A DNA stretch of 64,000 bases from Xanthomonas hyacinthi (GTDB lineage: Bacteria > Pseudomonadota > Gammaproteobacteria > Xanthomonadales > Xanthomonadaceae): positions 2,859,001-2,923,000 of the forward strand of contig NZ_CP043476.1 in NCBI RefSeq assembly GCF_009769165.1, in the 5' to 3' direction. The notes under the pieces are model-generated. The model did no database searches. It was not told the DNA's origin and saw nothing but the letters and a program-made list of their open reading frames with translations. Each line of letters starts with the position of its first letter. Position 1 is the first letter of the stretch. The translations under genes were made by a program, and so were the position numbers. Shown here in pieces: positions 1 through 9,549 of the stretch.

Positions 1-1
1 C

Positions 2-1291
2 TACGTGGTCGCAAGCGCAGGCGATGTCGTCGAGGAATGGGCGTCGCAGGGTGTCGATACCGTCCAGTCCTCGATCGGCTATACGCTGGCCGACAATGTG
101 GAAAACCTGACGTTGACCGGCAGCAGCGGTTTGGCTGGCTCTGGAAACGGCGGTGACAACGTCCTGACCGGCAACAGCGGCGCCAACACCCTCACCGGAT
201 ACGAGGGCAACGACACCCTCGATGGCGGAGCCGGGAACGACACTATGCTGGGCGGCGTGGGCGACGATACCTACATGGTCGGAGCGACCGGAGACATCGT
301 CACCGAACGCGTTGACGAAGGCATGGATACCGTGCTGTCCGCCATAAGCTACACGTTGGGCTCCAATGTCGAGAATCTCAGTCTGTCCGGGACTTCGGCG
401 ATCAACGGCACTGGCAATGCCATTGTCAATCTTCTGGTCGGAAACAGTGGCAACAACGCGCTATCGGCGCTCGGCGGAAACGACACCTTGGACGGCAGGT
501 CCGGCACGGATACGCTGACGGGCGGGGTCGGCGATGATGTCTATCTGTTTGGACGGACATACGGAGCCGACACGGTGGTCGAGAACGATTCCTCGGCTGG
601 GAATGCTGACGTCGCCAGCTTCGTTACGGGCGTCGCGTATGACCAGCTATGGTTCAGGCGGCCCTCCAGCAGCAATAATCTTGAGATATCCATCATCGGT
701 ACATCGGACAAGCTGACGATCAAGGATTGGTATCTTGGCGAGCAATACCGTGTAGAAAGTATCCGGACCCAGGATGGCGGGAAAGTGTTGTATGCCGCCG
801 ACGTTCAGGCACTTGTCAACGCCATGGCTGGGACGACAGCACCTTCTCAGGGGCAGACTACGCTTTCGGCCAAGCAACGTGCAGCGCTTGATCCGGTCTT
901 TTCACAGACTTGGCGCGAGCAATCCACGGTTGCGCAGACGCTCAGTTCGAGCCTTGATACGGGAGTCGTCGCGCATCATGCATCCGCCATCGCAATGGAA
1001 GGCGGGTCAATGCAGGGCTTGTCCACGGATGCAGGCCAGGGGCGGCGCTACCGACAGGGAAGTCTGAAAATCGACTCATCTGGCAAATACGACGTTGATT
1101 CCTGGAAATCGGTCATGGCCGGCGGGTCGGGGCTGCGAAGTGTATCGGACTATCAGTACAATGGGATGATGTCGGTGCCGATATCAGAGAGCCGCAGGCT
1201 CATTCATGCGATGGCCATCGCCGATAGTTTTGAGTCTGGAGTATTCCATAGGGCAGATCATGGGTTGCAGCCGGATATTCTGATGCGGTGA
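2..1291 (+). CDS. RTX-type calcium-binding repeat exoprotein, C-terminal part (5' truncated by window)
   Basis: The reading frame is open from the first bases, so the true start lies upstream; about 429 residues are visible. It holds RTX nonapeptide repeats (GNDTLDGGAGNDTMLGG, GGNDTLDGRSGTDTLTGG), which bind Ca2+ in a parallel beta-roll. Two larger modules of the pattern DTYxV...GDxVxE...GxDTVxSxIxYTLxxNVENLxLxG alternate with them, as in large type I-secreted adhesins and hydrolases. After the repeats comes a DKLTIKDWY segment typical of the haemolysin-type C-terminal region, then a polar tail without obvious domain. Secretion by a type I exporter is inferred from the family; no exporter gene is adjacent. 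The catalytic or adhesive part, if any, is outside the window. Base composition is less GC-rich than the genes that follow. Confidence 0.85.
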   Translation, partial: YVVASAGDVVEEWASQGVDTVQSSIGYTLADNVENLTLTGSSGLAGSGNGGDNVLTGNSGANTLTGYEGNDTLDGGAGNDTMLGGVGDDTYMVGATGDIVTERVDEGMDTVLSAISYTLGSNVENLSLSGTSAINGTGNAIVNLLVGNSGNNALSALGGNDTLDGRSGTDTLTGGVGDDVYLFGRTYGADTVVENDSSAGNADVASFVTGVAYDQLWFRRPSSSNNLEISIIGTSDKLTIKDWYLGEQYRVESIRTQDGGKVLYAADVQALVNAMAGTTAPSQGQTTLSAKQRAALDPVFSQTWREQSTVAQTLSSSLDTGVVAHHASAIAMEGGSMQGLSTDAGQGRRYRQGSLKIDSSGKYDVDSWKSVMAGGSGLRSVSDYQYNGMMSVPISESRRLIHAMAIADSFESGVFHRADHGLQPDILMR

Positions 1292-1301
1292 TCGGTGTGG
1301 G

Positions 1302-1330
1302 GCGGCGGTCGGACAGTCTCCGACCGCCGC
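1302..1330. terminator. Stem-loop terminator after RTX gene
   Basis: A perfect 12-bp inverted repeat (GCGGCGGTCGGA / TCCGACCGCCGC) with a 5-base loop begins ten bases after the RTX stop codon. There is no clear T-run after it, so it may act as a weak intrinsic terminator or a 3' stabiliser. Confidence 0.6.
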
Positions 1331-1458
1331 GTTCGCGCAGTAGAACTTCCGTATTTATCATATGTATCTTCGCAGCGAGCACTGCTGGCCCCGGCTACTC
1401 ATCAAGCGTAATTTCGCCAATTTACATCGCAGCCTTCCCGTGCCTTTAGAATCGGCAT

Positions 1459-2574
1459 ATGGTCGATTCCAAAAATCCGTTTCTCTCGCTCCAGGCGATC
1501 GGCTGGCCCTGGCCCGGCATGCCGGAAGAACCGGCCTGGCTCGCGGCGATGGCCGCGCACCCGCTGGCGCGGCCGGCGCGGGTCAGCGAGCAGCACCGCA
1601 CCGGCTATGTGGTGGCCGATGCGGTGGACACCGGCTTCAAGGTCGAGTCGCTGCCGGAATGGCAGCGGCCGCGCTTCCCCAGCCACGAGCGCGCCGCGGT
1701 CGGCGACTGGGTGCTGCTGGAGGACGACAAGCGCATCGTGGCGCTGCTGCCGCGGCGCACCGCGATCAAGCGCGGCGCGGCCGGGGAGCACTATCACCAG
1801 CAGGTGATCGCGGCCAACATCGATACGGTGTTCATCGTCTGCGGCCTGGATGCGGACTTCAATCCGCGGCGCATCGAGCGCTACCTGCTGCTGGTCGGCG
1901 GCGGTGGCGCCGAGCCGGTGGTGATCCTGACCAAGGCCGATCTCACCGAGTACGCCGACGATGCGCTGGCGGTGCTGGAGGAGTTGGCCGCGCAGTCGAT
2001 CCCGCTGCTGACCGTCAACGCCAAGGACGCCGATAGCGTGGCGGCGCTGCGGCCGTGGCTGGGGGCAGGGCGCACCGCGGTGCTGGTCGGGTCGTCCGGC
2101 GCCGGCAAGTCCACCCTCACCAACACCTTGCTCGGGGTGCAGAAGATGCGCACCGCGGCGGTGCGCGAGAACGATTCGCGCGGTCGCCACACCACCACGC
2201 ACCGGGCGCTGCTGCCGCTGCCGTCCGGCGCCTGCCTGATCGACACGCCGGGCATGCGCGAACTCAAGCCCACCGGCGAGGAGGACCTGGCCGAAGGCGG
2301 TTTCGCCGACATCGAGGCGCTGGCCGCGCAGTGCCGCTTCAACGATTGCGCGCACCAGGCCGAGCCCGGCTGTGCGGTGCAGGCGGCGATCGAGCACGGC
2401 GACATCGACGAGGCGCGGCTGGCCAACTACATGAAGCTGCGCGACGAGGTCGCCGGCGCCGCCAGCAAGCTGGCGCAGCGCCAGGCGCAGAACGCGGACG
2501 CCGCCAGGTCGGGCAGGCCCAGCTCGGGCAAGCCGGGCGGCAAGCGGCCGACGCCGCGCAACCAGCGCCGCTGA
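1459..2574 (+). CDS. rsgA: Ribosome small-subunit-dependent GTPase A
   Basis: Circularly permuted GTPase that helps late maturation of the 30S ribosomal subunit. The protein (371 residues) has an N-terminal OB-fold region, then the G motifs in the permuted order that marks the family: G4 TKAD at 158-161 before G1 GSSGAGKST at 211-219 and G3 DTPG at 262-265. A C-terminal zinc-binding knuckle follows with Cys292, Cys297, His299 and Cys305. The tail is basic (GKPGGKRPTPRNQRR), as expected for rRNA contact. The ATG at 1459 gives the full OB domain. The next gene begins 29 bases downstream, so the two may be cotranscribed. Confidence 0.95.
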   Translation: MVDSKNPFLSLQAIGWPWPGMPEEPAWLAAMAAHPLARPARVSEQHRTGYVVADAVDTGFKVESLPEWQRPRFPSHERAAVGDWVLLEDDKRIVALLPRRTAIKRGAAGEHYHQQVIAANIDTVFIVCGLDADFNPRRIERYLLLVGGGGAEPVVILTKADLTEYADDALAVLEELAAQSIPLLTVNAKDADSVAALRPWLGAGRTAVLVGSSGAGKSTLTNTLLGVQKMRTAAVRENDSRGRHTTTHRALLPLPSGACLIDTPGMRELKPTGEEDLAEGGFADIEALAAQCRFNDCAHQAEPGCAVQAAIEHGDIDEARLANYMKLRDEVAGAASKLAQRQAQNADAARSGRPSSGKPGGKRPTPRNQRR

Positions 2575-2602
2575 GCGGTCGCGTTCGCCCGCCACACTTG
2601 CG

Positions 2603-3856
2603 ATGACCGCGCTGCCTGCCGAGATCCTGCACCACGCCGCGTTGGATGCGCGGCTGGTCAAGGCGGTGCGCGGCATCCGCCTGCTGGCGCTGGCGAGTTG
2701 GCCGGCGGCGGTGCAGGCGCCGTTCCTGGACAGCGTGGCACGCGGCCAGCCGCAGTTGCCGCAGGTGCAGTACCCGCGGCTGGATTTCGCCGACACGCGC
2801 CGTGAGCTGGCGGCGATCGCGCAGGCCGCCGATCCGGCGCATCCGCTCGGCGCCTATCTGCAGGCCTCGGTGCATAGCTGGGACCTGGCCGCGGCCTTGC
2901 TGGAGTCGCTGGGTACGCCGGCGGTCGGCACCTATTCGGCGCAGCTGTTCGGGGTGCCCGAGGACCCGATGCCCGGGCATGGCCCGACCACCCGCGATGC
3001 CGCGCGCCATTTCATCCATATCGCGCAGGACCTGGATCGCGAGCTGTTGTCTGCGGAAGAGCAGGTGCCGGTGTCGGCCAGCGCGCTGCGCCTGCTGCTG
3101 CAGCGCGACCTGGACCAATTCTTCGGCGCGCGGGTGATCGCGGTCGAACTGGATCCGGAGCTGCTGGCCAAGGCCGCGGCCGGTGCGCAGCGCATCCGCC
3201 TGCGCTCCGGCGCCTCGTTCAGCGACTACGACCGCGCGCAGCTGTTCCATCATGAGGCGCTGGTGCATTCGCTGACCGCGCTCAACGGCCGCGAGCAGGT
3301 ACAGCTGCCGAGCCTGGCGCTGTCCTCGCCGCGGGTCACCGCGACCCAGGAAGGACTGGCCACCTTCGCCGAACAGATCACCGGCAGCATCGACATCGAG
3401 CGGATGAAGCGGATCAGCCTGCGCATCGAGGCGATCGCGCTGGCACGCGGCGGCGCCGATTTCATCGAGGTGTTCCGCTATTTCGATGCGGCGGGGCAAT
3501 CGCCGGCGGAGAGTTTTTCCTCGGCGCAGCGCGTGTTCCGCGGCGTGCCGACCAGCGGCGGCGCCGCGTTCACCAAGGACACGGTGTATCTGCGCGGGCT
3601 GGTATCGGTGCACACCTTCTTCCGCCAGGCCTTGCAGCGCGATCGCCTGCCGCTGTGCCGCTGGCTGTTCGCCGGCAAGATGGCGCTGGAGGATGTGGCC
3701 GCGTTCGCGCCGCTGTTCGAGAGCGGGGTGCTGGCGCCGCCGCGCTGGCTGCCGAACTGGGTCGCGCGCGCGAGCGGTTTGGCCGGAATGCTGGCGTTCT
3801 CGCTGTTCGCCAACCGCATCCGCATGGATCAACTGGACAGCGCCGAAGGCGCCTGA
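2603..3856 (+). CDS. DUF1704 / QEGLA-motif protein, putative zinc metallopeptidase
   Basis: This 417-residue protein carries the QEGLA motif (residues 249-253) that gives the 'flavohemoglobin expression-modulating QEGLA motif' family its name. It also has HEALVH at 217-222, an HExxxH arrangement, followed by the Glu in QEGLA. This matches the zinc-ligand layout described for the eukaryotic MATCAP tyrosine carboxypeptidases, which share the DUF1704 fold. Peptidase activity is therefore an inference and the bacterial substrate is unknown. There is no signal peptide, so it is probably cytoplasmic. It lies 29 bases after rsgA and about 100 before the PfpI gene on the same strand. The older name implies an effect on flavohaemoglobin, but no hmp gene is present here. 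Confidence 0.8.
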   Translation: MTALPAEILHHAALDARLVKAVRGIRLLALASWPAAVQAPFLDSVARGQPQLPQVQYPRLDFADTRRELAAIAQAADPAHPLGAYLQASVHSWDLAAALLESLGTPAVGTYSAQLFGVPEDPMPGHGPTTRDAARHFIHIAQDLDRELLSAEEQVPVSASALRLLLQRDLDQFFGARVIAVELDPELLAKAAAGAQRIRLRSGASFSDYDRAQLFHHEALVHSLTALNGREQVQLPSLALSSPRVTATQEGLATFAEQITGSIDIERMKRISLRIEAIALARGGADFIEVFRYFDAAGQSPAESFSSAQRVFRGVPTSGGAAFTKDTVYLRGLVSVHTFFRQALQRDRLPLCRWLFAGKMALEDVAAFAPLFESGVLAPPRWLPNWVARASGLAGMLAFSLFANRIRMDQLDSAEGA

Positions 3857-3959
3857 ACGCTGCCGCGGCGCGCTCACCCGCCGCGAATGTGCGCGTGCCG
3901 ATACTGCGCGCCCGGCCTGCATGCGCATGGCCACCGTTCCCACGCAAAAGGACACCCGC

Positions 3960-4640
3960 ATGAAGATCCTGATGGTGCTGACCTCGCACGACCGCCTCGG
4001 CGACAGCGGCCACAAGACCGGTTTCTGGCTGGAGGAATTCGCCGCGCCGTACTACGTGTTCAAGGATGCCGGCGCCGAGGTCACCCTGGCCTCGCCCAAG
4101 GGCGGGCAACCGCCGCTGGACCCGAACAGCGACGCGGCCGACGCGCAGACCGCCGCCACGCAGCGCTTCAAGGCCGATCCGGCGGCGCAGCAGCAACTGG
4201 CGAGCACGCGGCCGCTGGCCGAAGTGCAGATGGCCGACTACGACAGCGTGTTCTATCCCGGCGGCCACGGCCCGCTGTGGGATCTGGCCGAGGACCGCGA
4301 TTCCATCGCGCTGATCGAGGCGTTCGAGCGTGCCGGCAAGCCGATCGGCTTCGTCTGCCATGCGCCGGGCGCGCTGCGCCGGGTCACTGCCGCCGATGGC
4401 GCGCCGCTGGTCGAGGGCCGCCGCGTCACCGGCTTCACCAACGGCGAGGAAGCCGCGGTCGGGCTCACCGAGGTGGTGCCGTTCCTGATCGAGGACGAAT
4501 TCCAGCGGCTCGGCGGCCTGTACGAAAAGGGCGCCGATTGGAGCGTGCACGTGGTGGTGGACGGCCGCCTGGTCACCGGCCAGAACCCGGCCTCGTCGGA
4601 GGCGGCAGCCAAGGCCTTGTTGGGGTTGCTGGGCGAGTGA
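3960..4640 (+). CDS. DJ-1/PfpI family protein (class I glutamine amidotransferase-like)
   Basis: A 226-residue protein of the DJ-1/PfpI superfamily, closest in layout to Hsp31/glyoxalase III-like and YajL/PfpI-like proteins. The nucleophile elbow is FVCHAPG with Cys133, and GGHG at 101-104 forms the oxyanion-type loop. Members act as glyoxalases, deglycases, chaperones or peptidases, so the exact reaction is uncertain. The chosen ATG follows an AAAGGA ribosome-binding site with 7-base spacing. A longer in-frame reading exists upstream but lacks such a site and runs into the preceding gene. It has no signal peptide. Confidence 0.85.
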   Translation: MKILMVLTSHDRLGDSGHKTGFWLEEFAAPYYVFKDAGAEVTLASPKGGQPPLDPNSDAADAQTAATQRFKADPAAQQQLASTRPLAEVQMADYDSVFYPGGHGPLWDLAEDRDSIALIEAFERAGKPIGFVCHAPGALRRVTAADGAPLVEGRRVTGFTNGEEAAVGLTEVVPFLIEDEFQRLGGLYEKGADWSVHVVVDGRLVTGQNPASSEAAAKALLGLLGE

Positions 4641-4763
4641 GCGGTTGGCGGCGCGCGTTTGTCGGCCGATGCTGGACGCGCGTCGCGATGTTGGCTTGAG
4701 GGCCTTCTACCGGCGCCTGGCGAAGCAACGAGAGTCAGCATGCCTTCGGTAGGAAGGGCTTGC

Positions 4764-5017
4764 TGTAGGAGGGACTTCAGTCCCGACCGTGTCCGGGTTC
4801 GGAGAGTCTGCCGCTTCGTTCGTCGCGACTGAAGTCGCTTCCACAGGGGGACTTTGGTGTGCAGGCATCGCTGTTTTTTCTGTGGGGGGGCAGTCCCGAC
4901 TGTGTCCGGGTCCGGAGAGTCTGTCGCTTCGTTTGTCGCGGCTGAAGCCACTCCCACAGGGAGACTTTAGCCGTGCAGGCATCGCTGCTTTCTGTGGGAG
5001 GGACTTCAGTCCCGACT
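4764..5017. repeat. Tandem 113-116 bp intergenic repeat with palindromic arms
   Basis: The motif GTCCCGAC recurs at 4780, 4893 and 5009, and the sequence between the copies is clearly related (TCCGGGT.CGGAGAGTCTG, GCAGGCATCGCTG). Each unit contains GGACTTCAGTCCCGAC and its imperfect inverse GTCGCGACTGAAGTCGC, so each could fold into a long hairpin. It resembles interspersed REP-like elements of xanthomonads. The space between the PfpI gene and suxB (4641-5129) holds no convincing gene; both neighbouring genes end here, so the hairpins may also stop transcription. Confidence 0.75.
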
Positions 5018-5129
5018 GCAGCGGAGCTGGATCAAGCCTGTGGCCTTGTGAGCCGCGGCTTGATCCTCGCGCGTCGCTCCTATACGGATCTTTCGCCAGC
5101 CCGCTGCGTCGGCATGGCAGGCTCTGTGC

Positions 5130-7049
5130 TCAGCCGCGCCGCCACCAGCGCAGGCCGTAGGCCGGCAATATGCCATCCCATTCCTGCAGCGTGGCCGCGT
5201 CGATTCCGCCGTCGGCGATGGCCTGCCAGTGGCCAGCGCCCAATGCGGCGCGATCCACCGCCACCGGGTGCGCGCTGAAATTGTAGGCCGCGACGAAGTC
5301 TGCGCCGCGGGCGATCCCGAGCAAGGCCGGATCGCCCAGCGGCAACGCGCGCAGCGGTTGCTCGGCGGCCAACGCGGCAGTCGCCGCGCGCGCGGCGATG
5401 AGCGTCCGCAGGCGGGCGTAGACCTGGCCGGGAAGGCTGTCGCCCTCGCCGCGCCGCGCCGCGCGTTCCCAGTCCATCGCCGGGCGGTGCAGCCAACGGC
5501 CTTCGTGGCGGCGCAGCGGGTCGCTGCGATAGCCCTCGTCGTTGCCCAGCGCCAGTTCGTCGCCCATGTACAGCAGCGGGATGCCGGGCATCGCCAGCGC
5601 CACCGCATACAGCAGCAGCAGGCGCCGGATCGCCAGCTCCAGGGCGGCGGCATCGCCCGCGGCCAGCGCCGCTTCGATGCCGACCAGGGCGGCGCTCATG
5701 CCGTTGCTGCCGTGCACGCCGTCGCCGCTGCTCTGGAACGCTTCGCCGCGCGCGTAGCTGCCGGGCACGCGGCCGGCGTAGAACTGCGCTGCGTGCGCCA
5801 GCGAGAACGGCGCGGCGCCGTCGCCGCCGGCCGCTTCGCGCTGCAGCACGTTCCAGCCGATGTCGTCGTGGCAGCGCACGTAGCTCAGCCACGCGCAGGC
5901 CGGCGGCAACGCGGGCGTCTGCGCGATCACGCCCTGCACGATGTCGCCGCGCTGTTCGGCCAGCGCCACCCAGGCGGCCGCCATCAGCGTGCTGTGGTAG
6001 GCCAGATGGCATTCGTGGCCGCGTGCGTCGCCGCTGCCGAAGTAGGGCGGCAGCTGCGCCATCGGCACGATCGCCTCGGCCTTCAGCAGCACCGCCGGCG
6101 CGAGGATGTCGGTGAGCGCGCGCAGCGCCTGCAGGATCGTGTGCGCCTCGGGCTGGTTCATGCAGTCGCTGCCTTCGCGCTTCCACAGGTAGGCGGTGGA
6201 ATCCAGCCGGAACACTTCCACGCCCAGGTTGGCCAGGTGCAGCAGCGCCAATGCCATCTCGCCGAACACCGCCGGGTTGCTCCAGTCCAGGTCCCATTGA
6301 TAGGGGTAGAACGTGGTCCATAGCCAGGCCTGGGCGTCCTCGACCCAGGTGAAGTTGCCCGGCGCGGTGTGCGGGAACACTTCGCCCAGCGTGCGCGCAT
6401 AGCGATCGGGCAGGCGCCGGTCGGCGAAGTGGTGGTAGTAGCCCAGGTAGCGCGCGTCGCCCTGCCTGGCGGCCAGCGCCCACGGGTGATCGTCGGCGGT
6501 GTGGTTGAGCACGAAGTCGGCGCACAGGCTGATGCCGGCGCCGCGCAGGCGCGCGGTCAGGGCGACCAGGTCGGCGTTGTCGCCGAGCCGCGGCTCGACC
6601 TGGCCGTAGTCGCTGACCGCGAAGCCGCCATCGTTGTCGCCGGCACGCGCGCGCAGGAACGGCAGCAGGTGCAGGTAGCGCACGCCCAGTTCCTGCAGGT
6701 AGGGCACGCGCTCGCCGACCCCGGCCAGGGTGCCGGCGAAGCGGTCGGCGTAGGCGCTGTAGCCGAGCATGGCCGGCGCGGCGAACCAGTCCGGGGCGCG
6801 CTCCGCATCCAGCCGACGCAGCTCGGCCGGGCGTGCGTTGGCGGCGGCGGCGAGCTGCGGCAGCCATTGCGGCAGCCACTGCGCGAAGTCGGGATGGGTG
6901 CCGTACAGCTGCTGCAGCGGCGCCAGCAGGCGCGTGCCGTGCTGCTGCAGGCGCGGCAGCACCGCGGCGGCGGCGTCCGCGTGCAGCAGCGCCTGCAGCT
7001 GCGCGTGCGCGTGGGCGGAAAGATCGAGAGGGGAGGCGGGGGCGGTCAT
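5130..7049 (-). CDS. suxB: Sucrose hydrolase / amylosucrase (GH13)
   Basis: A 639-residue glycoside hydrolase family 13 enzyme that splits sucrose, either by hydrolysis or by transferring glucose to a glucan. An N-terminal helical domain (to about residue 90) of amylosucrase type precedes the (beta/alpha)8 barrel. Catalytic residues are visible: nucleophile Asp283 in VFRLDSTAYLW, acid/base Glu325 in LLKAEAIV and transition-state Asp396 in RCHDDIGW. A beta-sandwich domain ends the protein. Related Xanthomonas enzymes were characterised as sucrose hydrolase rather than polymerase, so that is the favoured call. It lies 46 bases after suxA on the same strand, probably as an operon. There is no signal peptide; sucrose must be imported first. 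Confidence 0.9.
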   Translation of the reverse strand: MTAPASPLDLSAHAHAQLQALLHADAAAAVLPRLQQHGTRLLAPLQQLYGTHPDFAQWLPQWLPQLAAAANARPAELRRLDAERAPDWFAAPAMLGYSAYADRFAGTLAGVGERVPYLQELGVRYLHLLPFLRARAGDNDGGFAVSDYGQVEPRLGDNADLVALTARLRGAGISLCADFVLNHTADDHPWALAARQGDARYLGYYHHFADRRLPDRYARTLGEVFPHTAPGNFTWVEDAQAWLWTTFYPYQWDLDWSNPAVFGEMALALLHLANLGVEVFRLDSTAYLWKREGSDCMNQPEAHTILQALRALTDILAPAVLLKAEAIVPMAQLPPYFGSGDARGHECHLAYHSTLMAAAWVALAEQRGDIVQGVIAQTPALPPACAWLSYVRCHDDIGWNVLQREAAGGDGAAPFSLAHAAQFYAGRVPGSYARGEAFQSSGDGVHGSNGMSAALVGIEAALAAGDAAALELAIRRLLLLYAVALAMPGIPLLYMGDELALGNDEGYRSDPLRRHEGRWLHRPAMDWERAARRGEGDSLPGQVYARLRTLIAARAATAALAAEQPLRALPLGDPALLGIARGADFVAAYNFSAHPVAVDRAALGAGHWQAIADGGIDAATLQEWDGILPAYGLRWWRRG

Positions 7050-7095
7050 GGCGGCAATGGCCGCGCCCCGGGGGGCGCGGACGTGGCGTTCCTTG

Positions 7096-9549
7096 TCAGA
7101 AGTCGTAGCGCAGGCTGATGCTCGAGGTGCGGCCCGGGATCGAGCGCGCGCGGATGACGCCGGAGGCGGCGTCGGCGATCGAGGCTTCCTCGACCTCGGT
7201 CAGGCCGAAGGTATCGAACAGGTTGTTGATGTTGAGCGAGACGGTCAGCGCATCGCTGAGACGGTAGTCGGCGAACAGGTTCACCTGGGTGTAGCCCGGC
7301 ATCTTCAGCTGGTTCGTATCCTGCGTGTAGGCGTCGCTGGTGCCGATCAGGTTGAGTCCGGCGGTGTAGCGCTCACCGCGGTAGGACGGGGTCAGCTGCC
7401 AGACGAAATCGGCCTGCCGGCGCGGCCGGTTGCCCGCGTTCGCGGGTGTGATCTGGTCCTTGGCGATTTCCGCATCGGTCCAGGTCACGCCGCCGTTGAG
7501 CGAGAAGCCGGCATAGCGGTAGCCTGCTTCCAGCTCGATGCCGTGCGCCTTGTAGCTGCGGTTGAGGAAGCGCTGGCTGGTGGCCTCGTAGTTCTGCTCC
7601 TCGGTGCGCGCGGAGAAGGCGGTGGCGAACAGGCTCAGGCCCTCGTGGCGCCACTTCAGGCCGGCTTCGGCCTGCTTGACGAAATTGACCGCCTCGCTGG
7701 AGGACACCGAGCCGTCGTCGCGGACCACGCCGAACAGCAGGCGGTCGGCGTTGGCGCGCGCGCCGCGGCTGTAGCGGGCGAAGGCGGCCAGGTCGTCGCT
7801 GAGCATGTAGTTGCCGCCGAACGAGTAGGACAGGTAGTTCCAGTCGTAGTGCACCGGCCGCGGATTGGAATAGTCGATCGTCGCCACGCTGCGCTCCGGC
7901 GCCTCGATCGCGCCGTCGCCATCGACATCGAGATTTTGCACCAGCGCGGTGCCGGCGTAGTTGCCGCGCGCCTTGCCCATGTCGTAGCGCAGGCTGGCGT
8001 CCACGTTCAGCGCGCCCTGGTCCCAGCCCAGCGCCAAGTACGGCGCATTGATGTCGTAGCGCACGTCGTAGTGGCGGGTGTTGTCGCCACCCCAGTAAGG
8101 CACGCCATAGGCGTACAGGCCGTTCTGCGAGAGCGCGCTGCCATCGGCGGCGATCACGTCCAGTAGCCGCGACCGCTGCGACAGCGATTGCACGTACGAA
8201 TTCCAGGTCCAGTCCGCGTCGATCTTCTGCCGCGAGGTGTACCAGCCCGCCTTCAGGTTGAAGTTGCCGCCGTCGCCATTGCCGAAGTCGCGCGCCAGGC
8301 TGAGGTCGTTGACCGCGTTGCCGAGGTCGTTGAGGTGGACGTTGAACAGATGCGTGCGCACCGCCAGCCCGGTGTAGGCCTGGCCGGCGGCGGGGCCGTC
8401 GGCATAGCGCAGGCCCGCGCCGTTGCCGCCGATCGAGCCGGCCAGCGCGGCGGCATCGGCGATCTCGGCAGGAAACGGCGAGACGAAGCGGCCGGAGGTG
8501 TCGGCGATGCGGAACTTGTCGCTCAGCGTCCAGCCGCCGCCGATGTCGAACTGCGCTTCGGCGCCGATCGCGCGCGAGAGCGGATGCATGCCGTCGCCGA
8601 GGTTCACCCGCGACGGCCGGTTGTCGCCATCGAGGCTGGCGCTGCTGCGGAAGTAGCGGCTGTACAGGGTGTCGGTAGCGGGGTCGAAGCCATTGACGCT
8701 GCCGAAATCGGGCGAGCCGTCGCGCCCGCTGACGCGCGTGGGCGCCGGCAGGTAACCCGCGGCGCGGTCGTTGAGGTACTTGGCGTAGACGCGCACGTAG
8801 CCGTTGTCGAACAGCCGGGTCAGGTTGGCCTTGAGCTGGCCGCCCTTGTCGGTGGCGTAGCCGGCGTCGCGCACGCCGTCGCCGCGGCGGTAGTAGCCGC
8901 CGACGTTGAACTGCCAGTGCTCGGCGAACGGCGCGCCGTAGTCGAAGTCCAGGCGGGTGTTGTCGTAGCCGCCCACGCCCCGGCTCAGGCCGACGCTGCC
9001 GCCGGCGATCTCGCCGGTCTTGCTGATGAAGTTGATGATGCCGCCGGGCGAATTGCTGGCGAAGGTCGAGGCCGAGCCGCCGCGGATCGCCTCGATGCGC
9101 TCCAGGCTGTCGTCGGCGCGCAGGAAGATGTCGGCATTGCCGAAGGCGATGTCGCCGAATTCCAGCACCGGCAGCCCGTCTTCCTGCAGCTGCAGGAACT
9201 TGGCGCCGCCGGAGGCCACCGGCAGGCCGCGCACCGCGATGTTGGCGTTGCCTTCGCCGCCGCTGGACTCGGAGCGGATGCCGGGGATGTTGCGGAAGAT
9301 CTCGGCAGTCGTGCGCGGCGCCGATTGCTCGATCGCTTCGGCACCGACGGTGCTGACCGAGACGCTGGATTTGAGCTTGCTCTTGGCGGTGGCGGTACCG
9401 GTGACGAACACCGAGTCCAGGCTGACCACATCGCCCTGCGCGGGTTCGGCTGCGGGCGCGGCCGCCTGTTGCGCGAATGCGGCCGGGGCGGCCAGCGCGG
9501 CGGCGACGGCCCAGGCCAGGGCATGCAGGCGGATCGAAGGGTGGTGCAT
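7096..9549 (-). CDS. suxA: TonB-dependent outer-membrane receptor for sucrose
   Basis: An 817-residue TonB-dependent transporter. The start at 9549 is preceded by a GGGAGA site and gives a clean signal peptide (MHHPSIRLHALAWAVAAALA, cut near AFA-QQ). A TonB-box-like DSVFVTG follows, then the plug domain (RTTAEIFRNIPGIRSES...VRGLP...IRGGSA) and a long beta-barrel that ends in LRYDF with the terminal Phe needed for barrel assembly. Sucrose specificity is inferred from the neighbours: the MFS importer is divergent and suxB is downstream, the arrangement of the sux carbohydrate-utilisation locus. A longer in-frame start at 9624 would spoil the signal peptide and was rejected. Confidence 0.88.
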   Translation of the reverse strand: MHHPSIRLHALAWAVAAALAAPAAFAQQAAAPAAEPAQGDVVSLDSVFVTGTATAKSKLKSSVSVSTVGAEAIEQSAPRTTAEIFRNIPGIRSESSGGEGNANIAVRGLPVASGGAKFLQLQEDGLPVLEFGDIAFGNADIFLRADDSLERIEAIRGGSASTFASNSPGGIINFISKTGEIAGGSVGLSRGVGGYDNTRLDFDYGAPFAEHWQFNVGGYYRRGDGVRDAGYATDKGGQLKANLTRLFDNGYVRVYAKYLNDRAAGYLPAPTRVSGRDGSPDFGSVNGFDPATDTLYSRYFRSSASLDGDNRPSRVNLGDGMHPLSRAIGAEAQFDIGGGWTLSDKFRIADTSGRFVSPFPAEIADAAALAGSIGGNGAGLRYADGPAAGQAYTGLAVRTHLFNVHLNDLGNAVNDLSLARDFGNGDGGNFNLKAGWYTSRQKIDADWTWNSYVQSLSQRSRLLDVIAADGSALSQNGLYAYGVPYWGGDNTRHYDVRYDINAPYLALGWDQGALNVDASLRYDMGKARGNYAGTALVQNLDVDGDGAIEAPERSVATIDYSNPRPVHYDWNYLSYSFGGNYMLSDDLAAFARYSRGARANADRLLFGVVRDDGSVSSSEAVNFVKQAEAGLKWRHEGLSLFATAFSARTEEQNYEATSQRFLNRSYKAHGIELEAGYRYAGFSLNGGVTWTDAEIAKDQITPANAGNRPRRQADFVWQLTPSYRGERYTAGLNLIGTSDAYTQDTNQLKMPGYTQVNLFADYRLSDALTVSLNINNLFDTFGLTEVEEASIADAASGVIRARSIPGRTSSISLRYDF

